DNA from: JAMCRM01 sp035561075
Lineage (GTDB): Bacteria; Acidobacteriota; Terriglobia; Bryobacterales; Bryobacteraceae
Reading direction: 5' to 3'
Length of the DNA: 64,000 nucleotides
Assembly (NCBI GenBank): GCA_035561075.1
Contig: DATMYF010000013.1
Coordinates: forward strand, 67,568 to 131,567
The notes beneath the pieces were generated by a model that searched no databases, was not told where the DNA came from, and saw only the letters and a program-made list of their open reading frames with translations. The stretch's first letter is position 1; each line of letters begins with the position of its first letter. The position numbers were made by a program, and so were the translations under genes. Shown here piece by piece: positions 16,302-24,116 of the stretch.

Positions 16302-16646
16302 ATGGAGAACAAGACCGCCCGCGAGCGCACCCGCCTCGTAGAGGATCGCCTCAAGAGGTTCCGGAGCCTGAAGCTCGATCCCGCCGAAATCCAAGCCAGC
16401 CGCAAGTTTCACCTGGCCCACTGGTTGACGGTGGCGGAAGACGCAGTCCGCAGAGAACACCGGGAAATGTACTACAACGGACTCTCGGCAAACTTGGAAG
16501 AAGCGTTGGCCAGCTACCCCGACAGCCGCATTCCGCCGGCCCTGCAGAAGGCCGTGCTGCGCGATCTGGCGTTCATGGAGGGCCACCTCCAGGCTTTCCG
16601 CGAGACCTTGGACGCGCTTGCCCGGCTGCGGCAGGATCAACGGTAG
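16302..16646 (+). CDS. Small helical protein of unknown function
   Basis: A 114-residue, highly charged, soluble protein (MENKTARERTRLVEDRLKRF start). It has a Leu/Arg/Glu pattern suggesting several amphipathic helices and no signal or membrane segment. I do not recognise the family. ATG 16302 is preceded by TAAAAT at 16282-16287, a possible -10 box 14 bases upstream, with no ribosome site next to the ATG. An in-frame TTG at 16287 does have AAGGAG at good spacing and is the alternative start. The last 10 bases overlap the convergent efflux-adaptor gene. Confidence 0.65.
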   Translation: MENKTARERTRLVEDRLKRFRSLKLDPAEIQASRKFHLAHWLTVAEDAVRREHREMYYNGLSANLEEALASYPDSRIPPALQKAVLRDLAFMEGHLQAFRETLDALARLRQDQR

Positions 16647-17845
16647 TCGGGGCGCACGCGCATACCGGCCTGAAGCTGCCTTTCGGTGGGCAGCGCCACG
16701 GCATCGCCCTCCGCCAGATTCTTGAGCACCTGAACGCGCGTCGCACTGGCCGCGCCCGTAGTCACGGTGCGCCACTCAAGGACGTCGTCACGCAACACGT
16801 AGACCCCCACCCCCTGAGCTTCCCTTCGCAACGCCTCCCTCGGAATGGTCACCGCGTTTTCGACCACGCTGGTGCGGATTTCGGCGTTCACGTTGGTTCC
16901 GGGAATGAGGTCCTGCCCGGGGTTGTCGATGGTGCACCAGACTTCTCCGACCTGGCGTGTGCCGAGCGCCTGGATTTCACTGGGCTCGCGCTCCACGGTG
17001 CCTTGCCAGCGCCTGCCCGGCAGCGCGTCCCAAGTGATGGTGACGGGTTGCCCAACCCGCACCCTGCCAAGCTCCGGTTCATCGACCCAGACGCGAACCC
17101 GCAGCCGTTCCGTGCGACCCACGTTGGCGACCAGGTCGCCCGGATTGAGGTACGCGCCGGGGCGTGCCGCCAACCCGTAGACCATGCCCGCAACCGGCGC
17201 CCGGACGGCGGTTTGGGCCAGCCGCTCCCGAGCACCCGACACGGCCGCTTCGGCCTCGCGAACGCGCGCTTGCGCGGCCTGAATATCCGTTTTCCCTACC
17301 AGTGAAGCACGCCTGCGTTCAAGCGCCTGGATGGCGAGTTCGGCTTGCCGGACGCGGTCGCGGGCAGCTTCCACTTCCACGCGCGTGGCGGCATTTTTTG
17401 CGGCCAGGCGTTCAAGGGCACTCAGCTCGCGCCGGGCGGTTTCAACGTCCAGGCGGCCGCGGACCAGGCCATTCTCGATTTCGGCCAGCTCCCCTCCCTT
17501 GCCGCCTGCCTCGAGCAGCGCCAGATCAGCGCGCGCCTGCGCGACGCGCGCTTCGGCCGCCCGGATCTCAGCCGCGAGACCGGTAGCGGTCATGGTGGCA
17601 AGGACGCCACCTTTGGCCACGGTTTCGCCTTCACGCACCGGGACGGTTTCAACGAGTCCGGCGACGTCGGCGCGGGCGGCGGCCCACTCAATGGGCTCCG
17701 CCCTTCCATTGGTGGGCAGTGTGCTGATGAGCGTTTCGCGGTGTGCCTTAGAGAAAGGAACCTCGGCGGGCCGGTTCCGCGCGTGGAAGCCCCACCCCAC
17801 GAGCAGGCCGAACGGGATCAACAGAATCAGCAGAAGTCGTTTCAA
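16637..17845 (-). CDS. HlyD-family efflux adaptor (membrane fusion protein)
   Basis: A 402-residue periplasmic adaptor anchored by one N-terminal helix (LLLILLIPFGLLVGWGF). Then come a split lipoyl/barrel-sandwich domain (GLVETVPVREGETVAKGGVLATM ... TAVRAPVAGMVYGLAARPGAYLNPGDLVANV), a long coiled-coil hairpin of about 120 residues rich in Ala, Glu and Arg between the halves, a beta-barrel domain and a C-terminal membrane-proximal domain. Such adaptors link an inner-membrane ABC or RND pump to an outer-membrane channel. No pump or TolC gene is next to it: the downstream gene is convergent and the upstream gene divergent, so its partner must be elsewhere. Confidence 0.88.
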   Translation of the reverse strand: MKRLLLILLIPFGLLVGWGFHARNRPAEVPFSKAHRETLISTLPTNGRAEPIEWAAARADVAGLVETVPVREGETVAKGGVLATMTATGLAAEIRAAEARVAQARADLALLEAGGKGGELAEIENGLVRGRLDVETARRELSALERLAAKNAATRVEVEAARDRVRQAELAIQALERRRASLVGKTDIQAAQARVREAEAAVSGARERLAQTAVRAPVAGMVYGLAARPGAYLNPGDLVANVGRTERLRVRVWVDEPELGRVRVGQPVTITWDALPGRRWQGTVEREPSEIQALGTRQVGEVWCTIDNPGQDLIPGTNVNAEIRTSVVENAVTIPREALRREAQGVGVYVLRDDVLEWRTVTTGAASATRVQVLKNLAEGDAVALPTERQLQAGMRVRPDYR

Positions 17846-17908
17846 GTGTGCGGTTCCCTCACTATCTTAAAACGCCTTGGACCACCCGGATTGGTACGCT
17901 AAAAATAT

Positions 17909-18715
17909 ATGCGCGACGACGCAGCCGCATTCTGGGGGGCTGGACCGGCGCCCGCCCTGGTGCTCTCGGCGGGCGGCATGTTCGGCGCCTGGCAGGCGGG
18001 GGCGTGGACGGTACTGAGCCGGACATTCCGGCCCTCGGCCGTGGTGGGCTCGTCCGTAGGAGCGCTGAACGGCTGGGCCATTGCCGGCGGCATCGATCCG
18101 GAGGAACTGGCACAGCGCTGGCTGGACCCGGCGATGCGCGGGTTGATGCGGCCGCGCTTCCCCTGGGTACCCTGGAACGGAGTGTTCGCCCCGCGGGGCC
18201 TCGAGGAACTGGTGCGGGAGCTGTTCGCATCGTTTAAACCGCGGGTGCCGTTTGCCACCACGCTGGCCGAAGTGCCGCGGCTGCGGACGCGGCTGGTGCG
18301 TGGCGAGGAGATGACCTGGCATCACCTGATGGCTGCCTGCGCGGTGCCGTTCGGCTTCCCCCCGATACGCATTGACGGGAAGTATTACGTAGACGGCGGG
18401 CTGCTCGGGGCGCTGCCTCTATGGGCGTGCCCGCGGATGGGCACGGAGCGCGCGGTGGCACTCGATTCGCTGCCGCGGATGCCGTCCGCCGTGGTGCGGG
18501 GCTTCGTGCGAATGGCGAGGGCAGCGGCGCCGCGCTACCCCGCGGAGCGTCCGGCAGAGGTGCTGCGGCTGGCCCCGGAACCACCGCTCGGATCCGTCCG
18601 GGAGGCCGTGGTTTGGGATCGCGAACGGGTGCGGGGGTGGATCGAGCGGGGGGCGAGAGACGCCAAGCTGCTGGTGCCCGGAGGACCTTCGGTTTCGCAC
18701 ACCGTTTTCGATTAA
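17909..18715 (+). CDS. Patatin-like phospholipase
   Basis: A 268-residue patatin-family serine hydrolase. The oxyanion loop is LSAGGMFGAWQAG, the nucleophile elbow is GSSVG at 47-51 with Ser49, and the dyad Asp is Asp162 in VDGGLLGALP. The family hydrolyses acyl chains from lipids. No clear signal peptide is seen, so it is probably cytosolic. An AT-rich stretch (TAAAAATAT) runs directly into ATG 17909 with no ribosome site. It is followed closely by two small genes on the same strand and is divergent from the efflux adaptor. Confidence 0.9.
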   Translation: MRDDAAAFWGAGPAPALVLSAGGMFGAWQAGAWTVLSRTFRPSAVVGSSVGALNGWAIAGGIDPEELAQRWLDPAMRGLMRPRFPWVPWNGVFAPRGLEELVRELFASFKPRVPFATTLAEVPRLRTRLVRGEEMTWHHLMAACAVPFGFPPIRIDGKYYVDGGLLGALPLWACPRMGTERAVALDSLPRMPSAVVRGFVRMARAAAPRYPAERPAEVLRLAPEPPLGSVREAVVWDRERVRGWIERGARDAKLLVPGGPSVSHTVFD

Positions 18716-18718
18716 AAT
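18713..18718 (+). promoter_or_regulatory. Candidate -10 box TAAAAT, 7 bases before a start codon
   Basis: TAAAAT shares its TAA with the patatin stop codon and lies 7 bases before ATG 18726. The gene has no ribosome site. A transcript from here would be leaderless. Confidence 0.35.
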
Positions 18719-18725
18719 ACGGGCT

Positions 18726-19055
18726 ATGCCGGTCTTTCGCATTCACCGCATGAAGGATGCCCCCCGCCTGCAATTCCGGTGGGCGCCGCACGTCTCCGGC
18801 TGCGCCGCGGCAAAGCCAAAGGACTACGAACCGGGTGGTGAGATCGAAGCGGCCAACGAATACGACGCCTGGCGGGCTCTGCGCGCAACCGAGCAGCCGC
18901 TGGGCCTTGGGGACCTGCTGGAGAACGAAAAAGGTGAGCTGCGAATCTGCAAGTACGTGGGTTTCGACGCCGCGGAATGGGTGCTCCCCGAAGCGAAGCC
19001 GCGGGCGGATGCCGCGGTTCCCGAATCTTCACCCGACGCCCAGCCCGCAAACTAG
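18726..19055 (+). CDS. Small hypothetical protein
   Basis: A 109-residue soluble protein without recognised domain. It begins MPVFRIHRMKDAPRLQFRWAP, has a central acidic stretch with GEIEAANEYDAWRALR and GDLLENEKGELRICKYVGFD, and ends in a Pro/Ala/Asp-rich tail. Coding quality (third-position GC) looks the same as in neighbours. It begins 10 bases after the patatin gene and is followed 18 bases later by the zinc-ribbon protein, so the three may form a transcript. Confidence 0.7.
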   Translation: MPVFRIHRMKDAPRLQFRWAPHVSGCAAAKPKDYEPGGEIEAANEYDAWRALRATEQPLGLGDLLENEKGELRICKYVGFDAAEWVLPEAKPRADAAVPESSPDAQPAN

Positions 19056-19073
19056 AGATCGCAAGGAGACTGC

Positions 19074-19358
19074 ATGCGCGAAGTCCGCTTAGGCGATGTT
19101 ATCGACGATTACTGCGTGAAGTGCAAGCGCATTATGAATCACTCGGTCATCTCCATGATGAACACCGAGCCGGCCAAGGTGCGCTGCCGGACGTGCCACT
19201 CAGACCACGACTACCGCCACGAACTGGCGCCTCCTCCGAAGGTGGATCCACGGAAAGCCGCGTTGTTCAACGAGGTGCTCGCGAAGGTGGCGGGACCCGT
19301 CGAGGCGGAGAAGGAAAAGGCCAAGACCCAGAAGTCAAAAGCCAAGGGTGAGAAGTAA
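19074..19358 (+). CDS. Small zinc-ribbon-like protein
   Basis: A 94-residue protein with two Cys pairs, CVKCK and CRTCH, about 25 residues apart, followed by a His-rich patch (HSDHDYRHE); this is a plausible zinc ribbon. The C terminus is a Lys/Glu-rich helix (AEKEKAKTQKSKAKGEK). AAGGAG lies 7 bases before ATG 19074, a strong ribosome site. Nucleic-acid binding is a reasonable guess but not shown. It converges with the multi-PAS kinase gene, 12 bases between ends. Confidence 0.75.
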   Translation: MREVRLGDVIDDYCVKCKRIMNHSVISMMNTEPAKVRCRTCHSDHDYRHELAPPPKVDPRKAALFNEVLAKVAGPVEAEKEKAKTQKSKAKGEK

Positions 19359-19370
19359 CTCGCCCGGAGT

Positions 19371-22013
19371 CTATTTACCGTTGTCCAGCAACTCCCGAAT
19401 TTTCCGCGTCAGCGCCTGGTGGGTGAACGGCTTCTGCAGGAATGGAATGCCGGCTTCCAGGACGCCGTGGTGCACGATTGCCTCGTCGGTATAGCCGGAG
19501 ATAAAGAGCACCTTCATCTCGGGGGCCATGGTGCGGGCATGCTCGGCCAGTTCGCAGCCGCTCATCTCGGGCATGACCACGTCGGTCACCATGAGGTTCA
19601 CCGGGCTGGTCCTGCTGCGGAGGATTTCAACGGCGTCGGCGCCGCGCTGGGCGTCGAGCACGGTATAGCCGCTGCTTTCCAGGATGGCGCGGATGAGCGC
19701 GCGGACTCCCGTCTCGTCCTCCACCACCAGGACCGTCTCGGCCCCGCGGCTCGCCAATGGAACCGCTGCGGGAACCTTGCCCACCGCATGGGTATCTACG
19801 CGGGGAAGGTAGATCTTGAAGGTGGAACCGCGGCCCGGCTCGCTGTAGACGAAGATGGATCCCCCGCTCTGCTTGACGATGCCGTACACCGTGGAAAGCC
19901 CCAGGCCGGTGCCCTTGTCGCGCGGCTTGGTGGTGAAGAAAGGTTCGAAGATGTGGCTGATGGTCTTGGCGCTCATCCCGATGCCGTCGTCGCTCACGGC
20001 CAGCATCACGTAGCTGCCGGGCTGCACTTCGGGATGATCGAGCGAATAGGTTTCGTCCAGGTTCACGTTGCCCGTCTCGAGCAGAAGCCGCCCGCCGCGC
20101 GGCATGGCGTCACGGGCGTTCACGGCCAGGTTCATGATGACCTGTTCGATCTGCGTCGGGTCGGCCTTAGTGGCGCCCAAGTGGGGATCGAGTTCGAGGG
20201 TTAGCCGGATATCTTCGCCGATGAGGCGCCGCAGCATTTTATCGAGGTCCGCCACCACGGTGTTCAGGTTCAGGGTTTTCATCTGCAGGATCTGGCGGCG
20301 GCTGAAAGCCAGCAACTGGCGGGTAAGAGAGGCGGCGCGTTCGGCGGCGCGAATGACCTCGTCCAAATCCTTCCGCTGGGGTGTGCCCGGCGGGATATCG
20401 GTGGTGAGCAATTCGCTATAGCCGCTGATGATGGTGAGCAGGTTATTGAAGTCGTGGGCCACGCCACCGGCCAGGCGCCCCACGGCTTCCATGCGCTGCG
20501 ATTGCCGGAGTTGCTCCTCCAGCCGCTTGTATTCGGTGATGTCCTGGACCGTACCCACGAGACGCACGCCGCCGTCCTCTAAGCGCACGACCTCGGCGTG
20601 TTCGCGCACGTGCCGCTCGGTGCCGTCCGGCAGGACAATGCGGTGGTCGAGGTTGTACGGCCTGCCCGCGTCCATCGCCGCGTCAACCGCTGCCCGGACG
20701 GCCGGCCGGTCCTCCGGGTGCACGCGTTCATAGAAAATTTCGCGCGTGGGGGGCTCCTCCGGGGATACGTTGAAGATCCGGTAAACCTCGTCGGACCACT
20801 GGAGTTCGCCGGTGAGCGGGTCCTGTTCCCAGTTGCCGAGGTGGGCGATCCGCTGAGCCCGGGCGAGGCTGGCCTCGCTACGGCGCAGGGCCTCGCCGGC
20901 GCGATGACGCTCGGTGATGTCGCGGTCAATCCCACGGTATCCGCGGAATACGCCGTGCTGGTCGAACCAGGGTACGGCGTTGGCCTCAAGCAGTAACGCA
21001 TGCCCGAATTTGTGCAGCACCACAGTCTCGAAATGCTGGAAAGGCTTGGCCTCCGCCGACATTGCCGCGTGAAACTCACGCGCCCGCCGCGCCTCATCCT
21101 CCGGCATCAGGTCGAAGGGTGTCTTCCCGATTAACTCTTCCGGCTCGTAGCCCAGGATCTTGAAGACCTGCGGGCTGATATAGGTAAAGACGCCGTGTTC
21201 GTCGGTCTCCCAGACGCAGTCACTGGTGGTCTCGAGCAGGTTGCGGATGCGCTGTTCGCTTTGGCGGAGAGCGTCTTCGACCTGCCGGCGGGCGCTGATG
21301 TCATTGATGAAGCCGATCTGCATCAGTCCGCCGCCGATGGAGACGGCGCTGAGCCCTACTTCGACGGGGAACTCCGAACCGTCCTTGCGGCGCCCGGCCA
21401 GGGACATGCGGGTGCCCATTGGCCGCGTGCGGGGATCGGCGGCAAATCGGGCGCGGTCGGAAGTGTGCGCCTTGCGATAGCGCTCCGGCACCAGGATCTC
21501 CATCGGGATGCCCATCAACTCGGCACGGGTATAGCCGAACAGCGCCTCCGTTTTGGCGTTGACGAAATCGATTCGGCCTTCCCGATCCACCACCAAGATG
21601 CCCTCGGAGGCTGACTCCAGGTAGGCTCGTAACCGCGCCTCGCTCTCCACCAGGGAGGTTTCCATGCGCTTGCGGGCGGTGATGTCACTTACCAACATCA
21701 ACCGCGCAGGGCGCGATTCGAAGGGCAGCGGGGAGGAGGAGATCTCGACCTGGATGACGGAGCCGTCCTTCTTGCGGTGTTGTGAAACCTCCACCGGACG
21801 GTCATTTCCAGAAAGCGTGCGGCGGGGGTCCTCCTGCTTTGCCGGCAGGCAGACCTGGTGCAGCGTCATGCATAGGAACTCTTCCCGGGAGTAGCCGTAA
21901 GCAAGGATGGCCGCTTCGTTAACGGCAAGGAACGCATGCGTTTCGACGTCAACCACCCACATGGGTTGGGGGTTTTTCTCGAACGCCAGGCGATACGGCT
22001 GGTGCAGATCCAT
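19371..22013 (-). CDS. Soluble hybrid histidine kinase: four PAS domains, kinase core, receiver
   Basis: An 880-residue sensor kinase with no membrane segment. Four PAS domains run in order (motifs FEKNPQPMWVVDVETHAF; LESASEGILVVDREGRIDF; LLETTSDCVWETDEHGVF; and a PAS_3-type AHLGNWEQDPLTGELQWS with HPEDRPAV). The phospho-acceptor helix has GGVAHDFNNLL, the ATPase domain has NLAVNARDAM, DDGIGM and GTGLGLS, and a C-terminal receiver has DVVMPEMSGCE with its Asp and FLQKPF. No output domain follows, so phosphate must move to another protein. ATG 22013 is preferred: an upstream in-frame ATG (22040) overlaps TAAAAT (22044-22039), a likely -10 box. Divergent from imuA. Confidence 0.9.
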   Translation of the reverse strand: MDLHQPYRLAFEKNPQPMWVVDVETHAFLAVNEAAILAYGYSREEFLCMTLHQVCLPAKQEDPRRTLSGNDRPVEVSQHRKKDGSVIQVEISSSPLPFESRPARLMLVSDITARKRMETSLVESEARLRAYLESASEGILVVDREGRIDFVNAKTEALFGYTRAELMGIPMEILVPERYRKAHTSDRARFAADPRTRPMGTRMSLAGRRKDGSEFPVEVGLSAVSIGGGLMQIGFINDISARRQVEDALRQSEQRIRNLLETTSDCVWETDEHGVFTYISPQVFKILGYEPEELIGKTPFDLMPEDEARRAREFHAAMSAEAKPFQHFETVVLHKFGHALLLEANAVPWFDQHGVFRGYRGIDRDITERHRAGEALRRSEASLARAQRIAHLGNWEQDPLTGELQWSDEVYRIFNVSPEEPPTREIFYERVHPEDRPAVRAAVDAAMDAGRPYNLDHRIVLPDGTERHVREHAEVVRLEDGGVRLVGTVQDITEYKRLEEQLRQSQRMEAVGRLAGGVAHDFNNLLTIISGYSELLTTDIPPGTPQRKDLDEVIRAAERAASLTRQLLAFSRRQILQMKTLNLNTVVADLDKMLRRLIGEDIRLTLELDPHLGATKADPTQIEQVIMNLAVNARDAMPRGGRLLLETGNVNLDETYSLDHPEVQPGSYVMLAVSDDGIGMSAKTISHIFEPFFTTKPRDKGTGLGLSTVYGIVKQSGGSIFVYSEPGRGSTFKIYLPRVDTHAVGKVPAAVPLASRGAETVLVVEDETGVRALIRAILESSGYTVLDAQRGADAVEILRSRTSPVNLMVTDVVMPEMSGCELAEHARTMAPEMKVLFISGYTDEAIVHHGVLEAGIPFLQKPFTHQALTRKIRELLDNGK

Positions 22014-22113
22014 TGGGAGCGCCCCTAAGTTTGTTTTCATTTTAACAGTTGGTTAATAGCGGCAGAGCCCGTAGATAGGGCATTGGTACTGAAGAGGCTA
22101 CTACATATTGGCG

Positions 22114-22155
22114 TTGACACGACAGGATTCAACCTGCAAAAGTATAGTACAGGCG
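22114..22155 (+). promoter_or_regulatory. Candidate imuA promoter and SOS-type operator
   Basis: TATAGT at 22143-22148 is a plausible -10 box, about 33 bases before the imuA start. Around it CAGG (22123-22126), CCTG (22133-22136) and CAGG (22150-22153) form overlapping inverted repeats, CAGG-N6-CCTG and CCTG-N13-CAGG. Mutagenesis cassettes of this type are usually LexA-controlled, so this is where an operator would lie. The box does not match a LexA consensus I can name with confidence. Confidence 0.35.
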
Positions 22156-22181
22156 AATAAACAGCGAATCAGAGTTCCCAA

Positions 22182-22856
22182 ATGGCATCCGCAGCACTCC
22201 GCAAACAACTCGAAGATACCATTGGAGGCCCGCTGGCGCTTACGCCCCGGCCGGACCCGGAACTGCTGTCCACAGGGATTGGGGAAGTGGACACGCAGGC
22301 GGGCGGACTTCCCCGCGGCGCCCTGACGGAGATTTGCGGCCCGGAATCGAGCGGCCGCACCAGCCTGCTGTTCTCGATTCTGGCGCGGGCCGGGGAAGCG
22401 GGCGAGATCTGCGCATACATCGACACGGACGGGACGTTCGACCCCGCCTCGGCGTCGGCTGCGGGAGCGGTTCTCGACGGGCTGTTGTGGGTACGGTGCA
22501 GCGGCAACGCCGAGACCGCACTGAAGGCCGCAGACCTCATCGTGCAGGGGGGCGGGTTTGGACTGGTAGTGATGGACCTGGGGGATACGGCGCCTCGAAC
22601 GGCCGCCCGCATCTCGATGACCTCGTGGTTCCGGCTGCGGCGGGCAGTGGAGCATACCCGCACAGTGCTGGTGGCGGTGGAACGCGAGCCGCACGCGAAG
22701 ACCTGCGCGTCGCTGGTATTGGAACTGCGGCGCGCGAGGGTGGGTTGGTCGGGCACGCCGGGCTGTTCGCAACTTTTACGGGGGCTGCGGGTAGGGGTAG
22801 CGCGGCGCAAACCCGTGCTGGCGGTGCAGGCGTCCTTCACCGCCCGGGCGGTGTGA
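22182..22856 (+). CDS. imuA: ImuA-like RecA-fold protein of the mutagenesis cassette
   Basis: A 224-residue RecA-fold protein, first gene of an imuA-imuB-dnaE2 cassette. It keeps the RecA order: LSTGIGEVDTQAGGLPRGALTEICG, a P-loop reading GPESSGRTSLL, YIDTDGTFDP, and a Walker-B-like LVVMDLGD. The P-loop lysine of RecA (GPESSGKT) is Arg here, so ATP binding or hydrolysis may be altered. ImuA-type proteins work with ImuB and the DnaE2 polymerase in damage-induced mutagenesis. The start ATG 22182 lies in a 140-base divergent promoter region. Only 3 bases separate it from imuB. Confidence 0.85.
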   Translation: MASAALRKQLEDTIGGPLALTPRPDPELLSTGIGEVDTQAGGLPRGALTEICGPESSGRTSLLFSILARAGEAGEICAYIDTDGTFDPASASAAGAVLDGLLWVRCSGNAETALKAADLIVQGGGFGLVVMDLGDTAPRTAARISMTSWFRLRRAVEHTRTVLVAVEREPHAKTCASLVLELRRARVGWSGTPGCSQLLRGLRVGVARRKPVLAVQASFTARAV

Positions 22857-22859
22857 CCT

Positions 22860-24116
22860 ATGTACGCCTGCCTCTACGCCCCGGAACACGCCGCCGCGGC
22901 GGTGGCTTGCGCGCAAGCCTTTTCGCCTCGGGTGGAGGAGACCGCGGGGGGCATCGTAACGCTTGAAATCGACGGCCTGGAGCGGCTGTTCGGCGGGGCG
23001 CACGAGATTGCCGCAGCGATCGCGCGGCGTGCCGCGGATACGCGCATCCGGGCGAATATCGCGATTGCGGGCAACCCGGACGCGGCCATCTGCGCGGCGC
23101 GGGGGTTCGCAGGGATCAGCATCGTTCCGGCGGGAGACGAGGCCAAATTCCTTGGCACACTGCCGCTCGCGGCGCTCGATCCGCCGCCGGAGGTCGCAGA
23201 GACGCTGGCGCGCTGGGGCATTCGTCGATTCCGTGAGCTGGCGGCGCTGCCGGAAAGGGGGCTGGTGGAGCGACTGGGTCCGGAGGGCGTGCGGCTGCAC
23301 CGACTGGCGCGCGGGGAATTCGAGCGTCCGCTGGTGCCGCTTGAAGAACCGCTGGAATTCGCCGAGGAACTGGAGTTGGAGCACCCGGTGGAACAACTGG
23401 AGCCGCTCTCGTTCCTGCTGGCGCGATTGCTGAACGGATTGATCACGCGGCTGGGGTCGCGGGCGCTGGCCACCAACGAGCTGCGGCTGTTTTTGACGCT
23501 CGAAGACGGCAAGCCGCACGAGCGCACCCTGCGGATGCCCGTCCCCATGCTGGACGGGCGCGCGTTCCTCAAACTGATGCAGCTCGACCTGGAGGGCCAC
23601 CCGCCGGGGGCGGCCATTGTGCGGGTGCGCATCGAGGCCGTGCCGGTGAAGCCGCGGGCAGCGCATGCGGGGCTGTTCATCCCGCTGGCGCCGGAGCCGG
23701 AAAAGCTGGAAGTGACGCTGGCGCGCCTCGGGGCGCTGGCCGGCGAGGGCAACGTAGGAACGCCCGAACTGCTGGACACGCACCGCCCGGATGCTTTCCG
23801 GATGCGACACTTCGGTGAAGCGCGCAACGGGGCCGCGGTAGCTGCGGCCGGTCCGCGCATGGCGTTACGGGTATTCAGGCCGGCGCGTCCGGCACGTGTG
23901 GAGGTGGTGCGGGGCCGTCTGGCGCACGTTTCCGCCGATGGCGTACGGGGCAGCGTCGAGACCCTTGCAGGACCGTGGCGCACAACAGGCGACTGGTGGA
24001 CCCAAACGCCGTGGGCGCGCGACGAGTGGGACGTGGAGCTTTCAGGCGGCGCGCTCTATCGCCTGGTGTGGGAACACGCCACAGGGCGCTGGTTTGTGGA
24101 AGGCAGCTATGACTGA
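22860..24116 (+). CDS. imuB: ImuB, Y-family polymerase-like accessory protein
   Basis: A 418-residue Y-family (DinB-like) protein. The palm/finger region (VTLEIDGLERLFGGAHEIAAAIARRA), the helix-hairpin-helix region (LARWGIRRFRELAALPERGLVERLGPEG) and the little-finger domain (LEEPLEFAEELELEHPVEQLEPLSFLLARLL) are recognisable. The N-terminal catalytic block of active polymerases (D-x-D-x-F-F) is absent: it begins MYACLYAPEHAAAAVA. As in other ImuB proteins, it is probably a non-catalytic hub that brings DnaE2 to the sliding clamp. A C-terminal stretch with WWTQTPWARDEWDVEL is typical of the family. It overlaps dnaE2 by 8 bases. Confidence 0.9.
   Translation: MYACLYAPEHAAAAVACAQAFSPRVEETAGGIVTLEIDGLERLFGGAHEIAAAIARRAADTRIRANIAIAGNPDAAICAARGFAGISIVPAGDEAKFLGTLPLAALDPPPEVAETLARWGIRRFRELAALPERGLVERLGPEGVRLHRLARGEFERPLVPLEEPLEFAEELELEHPVEQLEPLSFLLARLLNGLITRLGSRALATNELRLFLTLEDGKPHERTLRMPVPMLDGRAFLKLMQLDLEGHPPGAAIVRVRIEAVPVKPRAAHAGLFIPLAPEPEKLEVTLARLGALAGEGNVGTPELLDTHRPDAFRMRHFGEARNGAAVAAAGPRMALRVFRPARPARVEVVRGRLAHVSADGVRGSVETLAGPWRTTGDWWTQTPWARDEWDVELSGGALYRLVWEHATGRWFVEGSYD

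Noticed and set aside
23896..24108. An N-terminal extension of dnaE2 of 71 codons
   Set aside because: It lies inside imuB in another frame, reads as noise, and DnaE2 begins naturally at ATG 24109.
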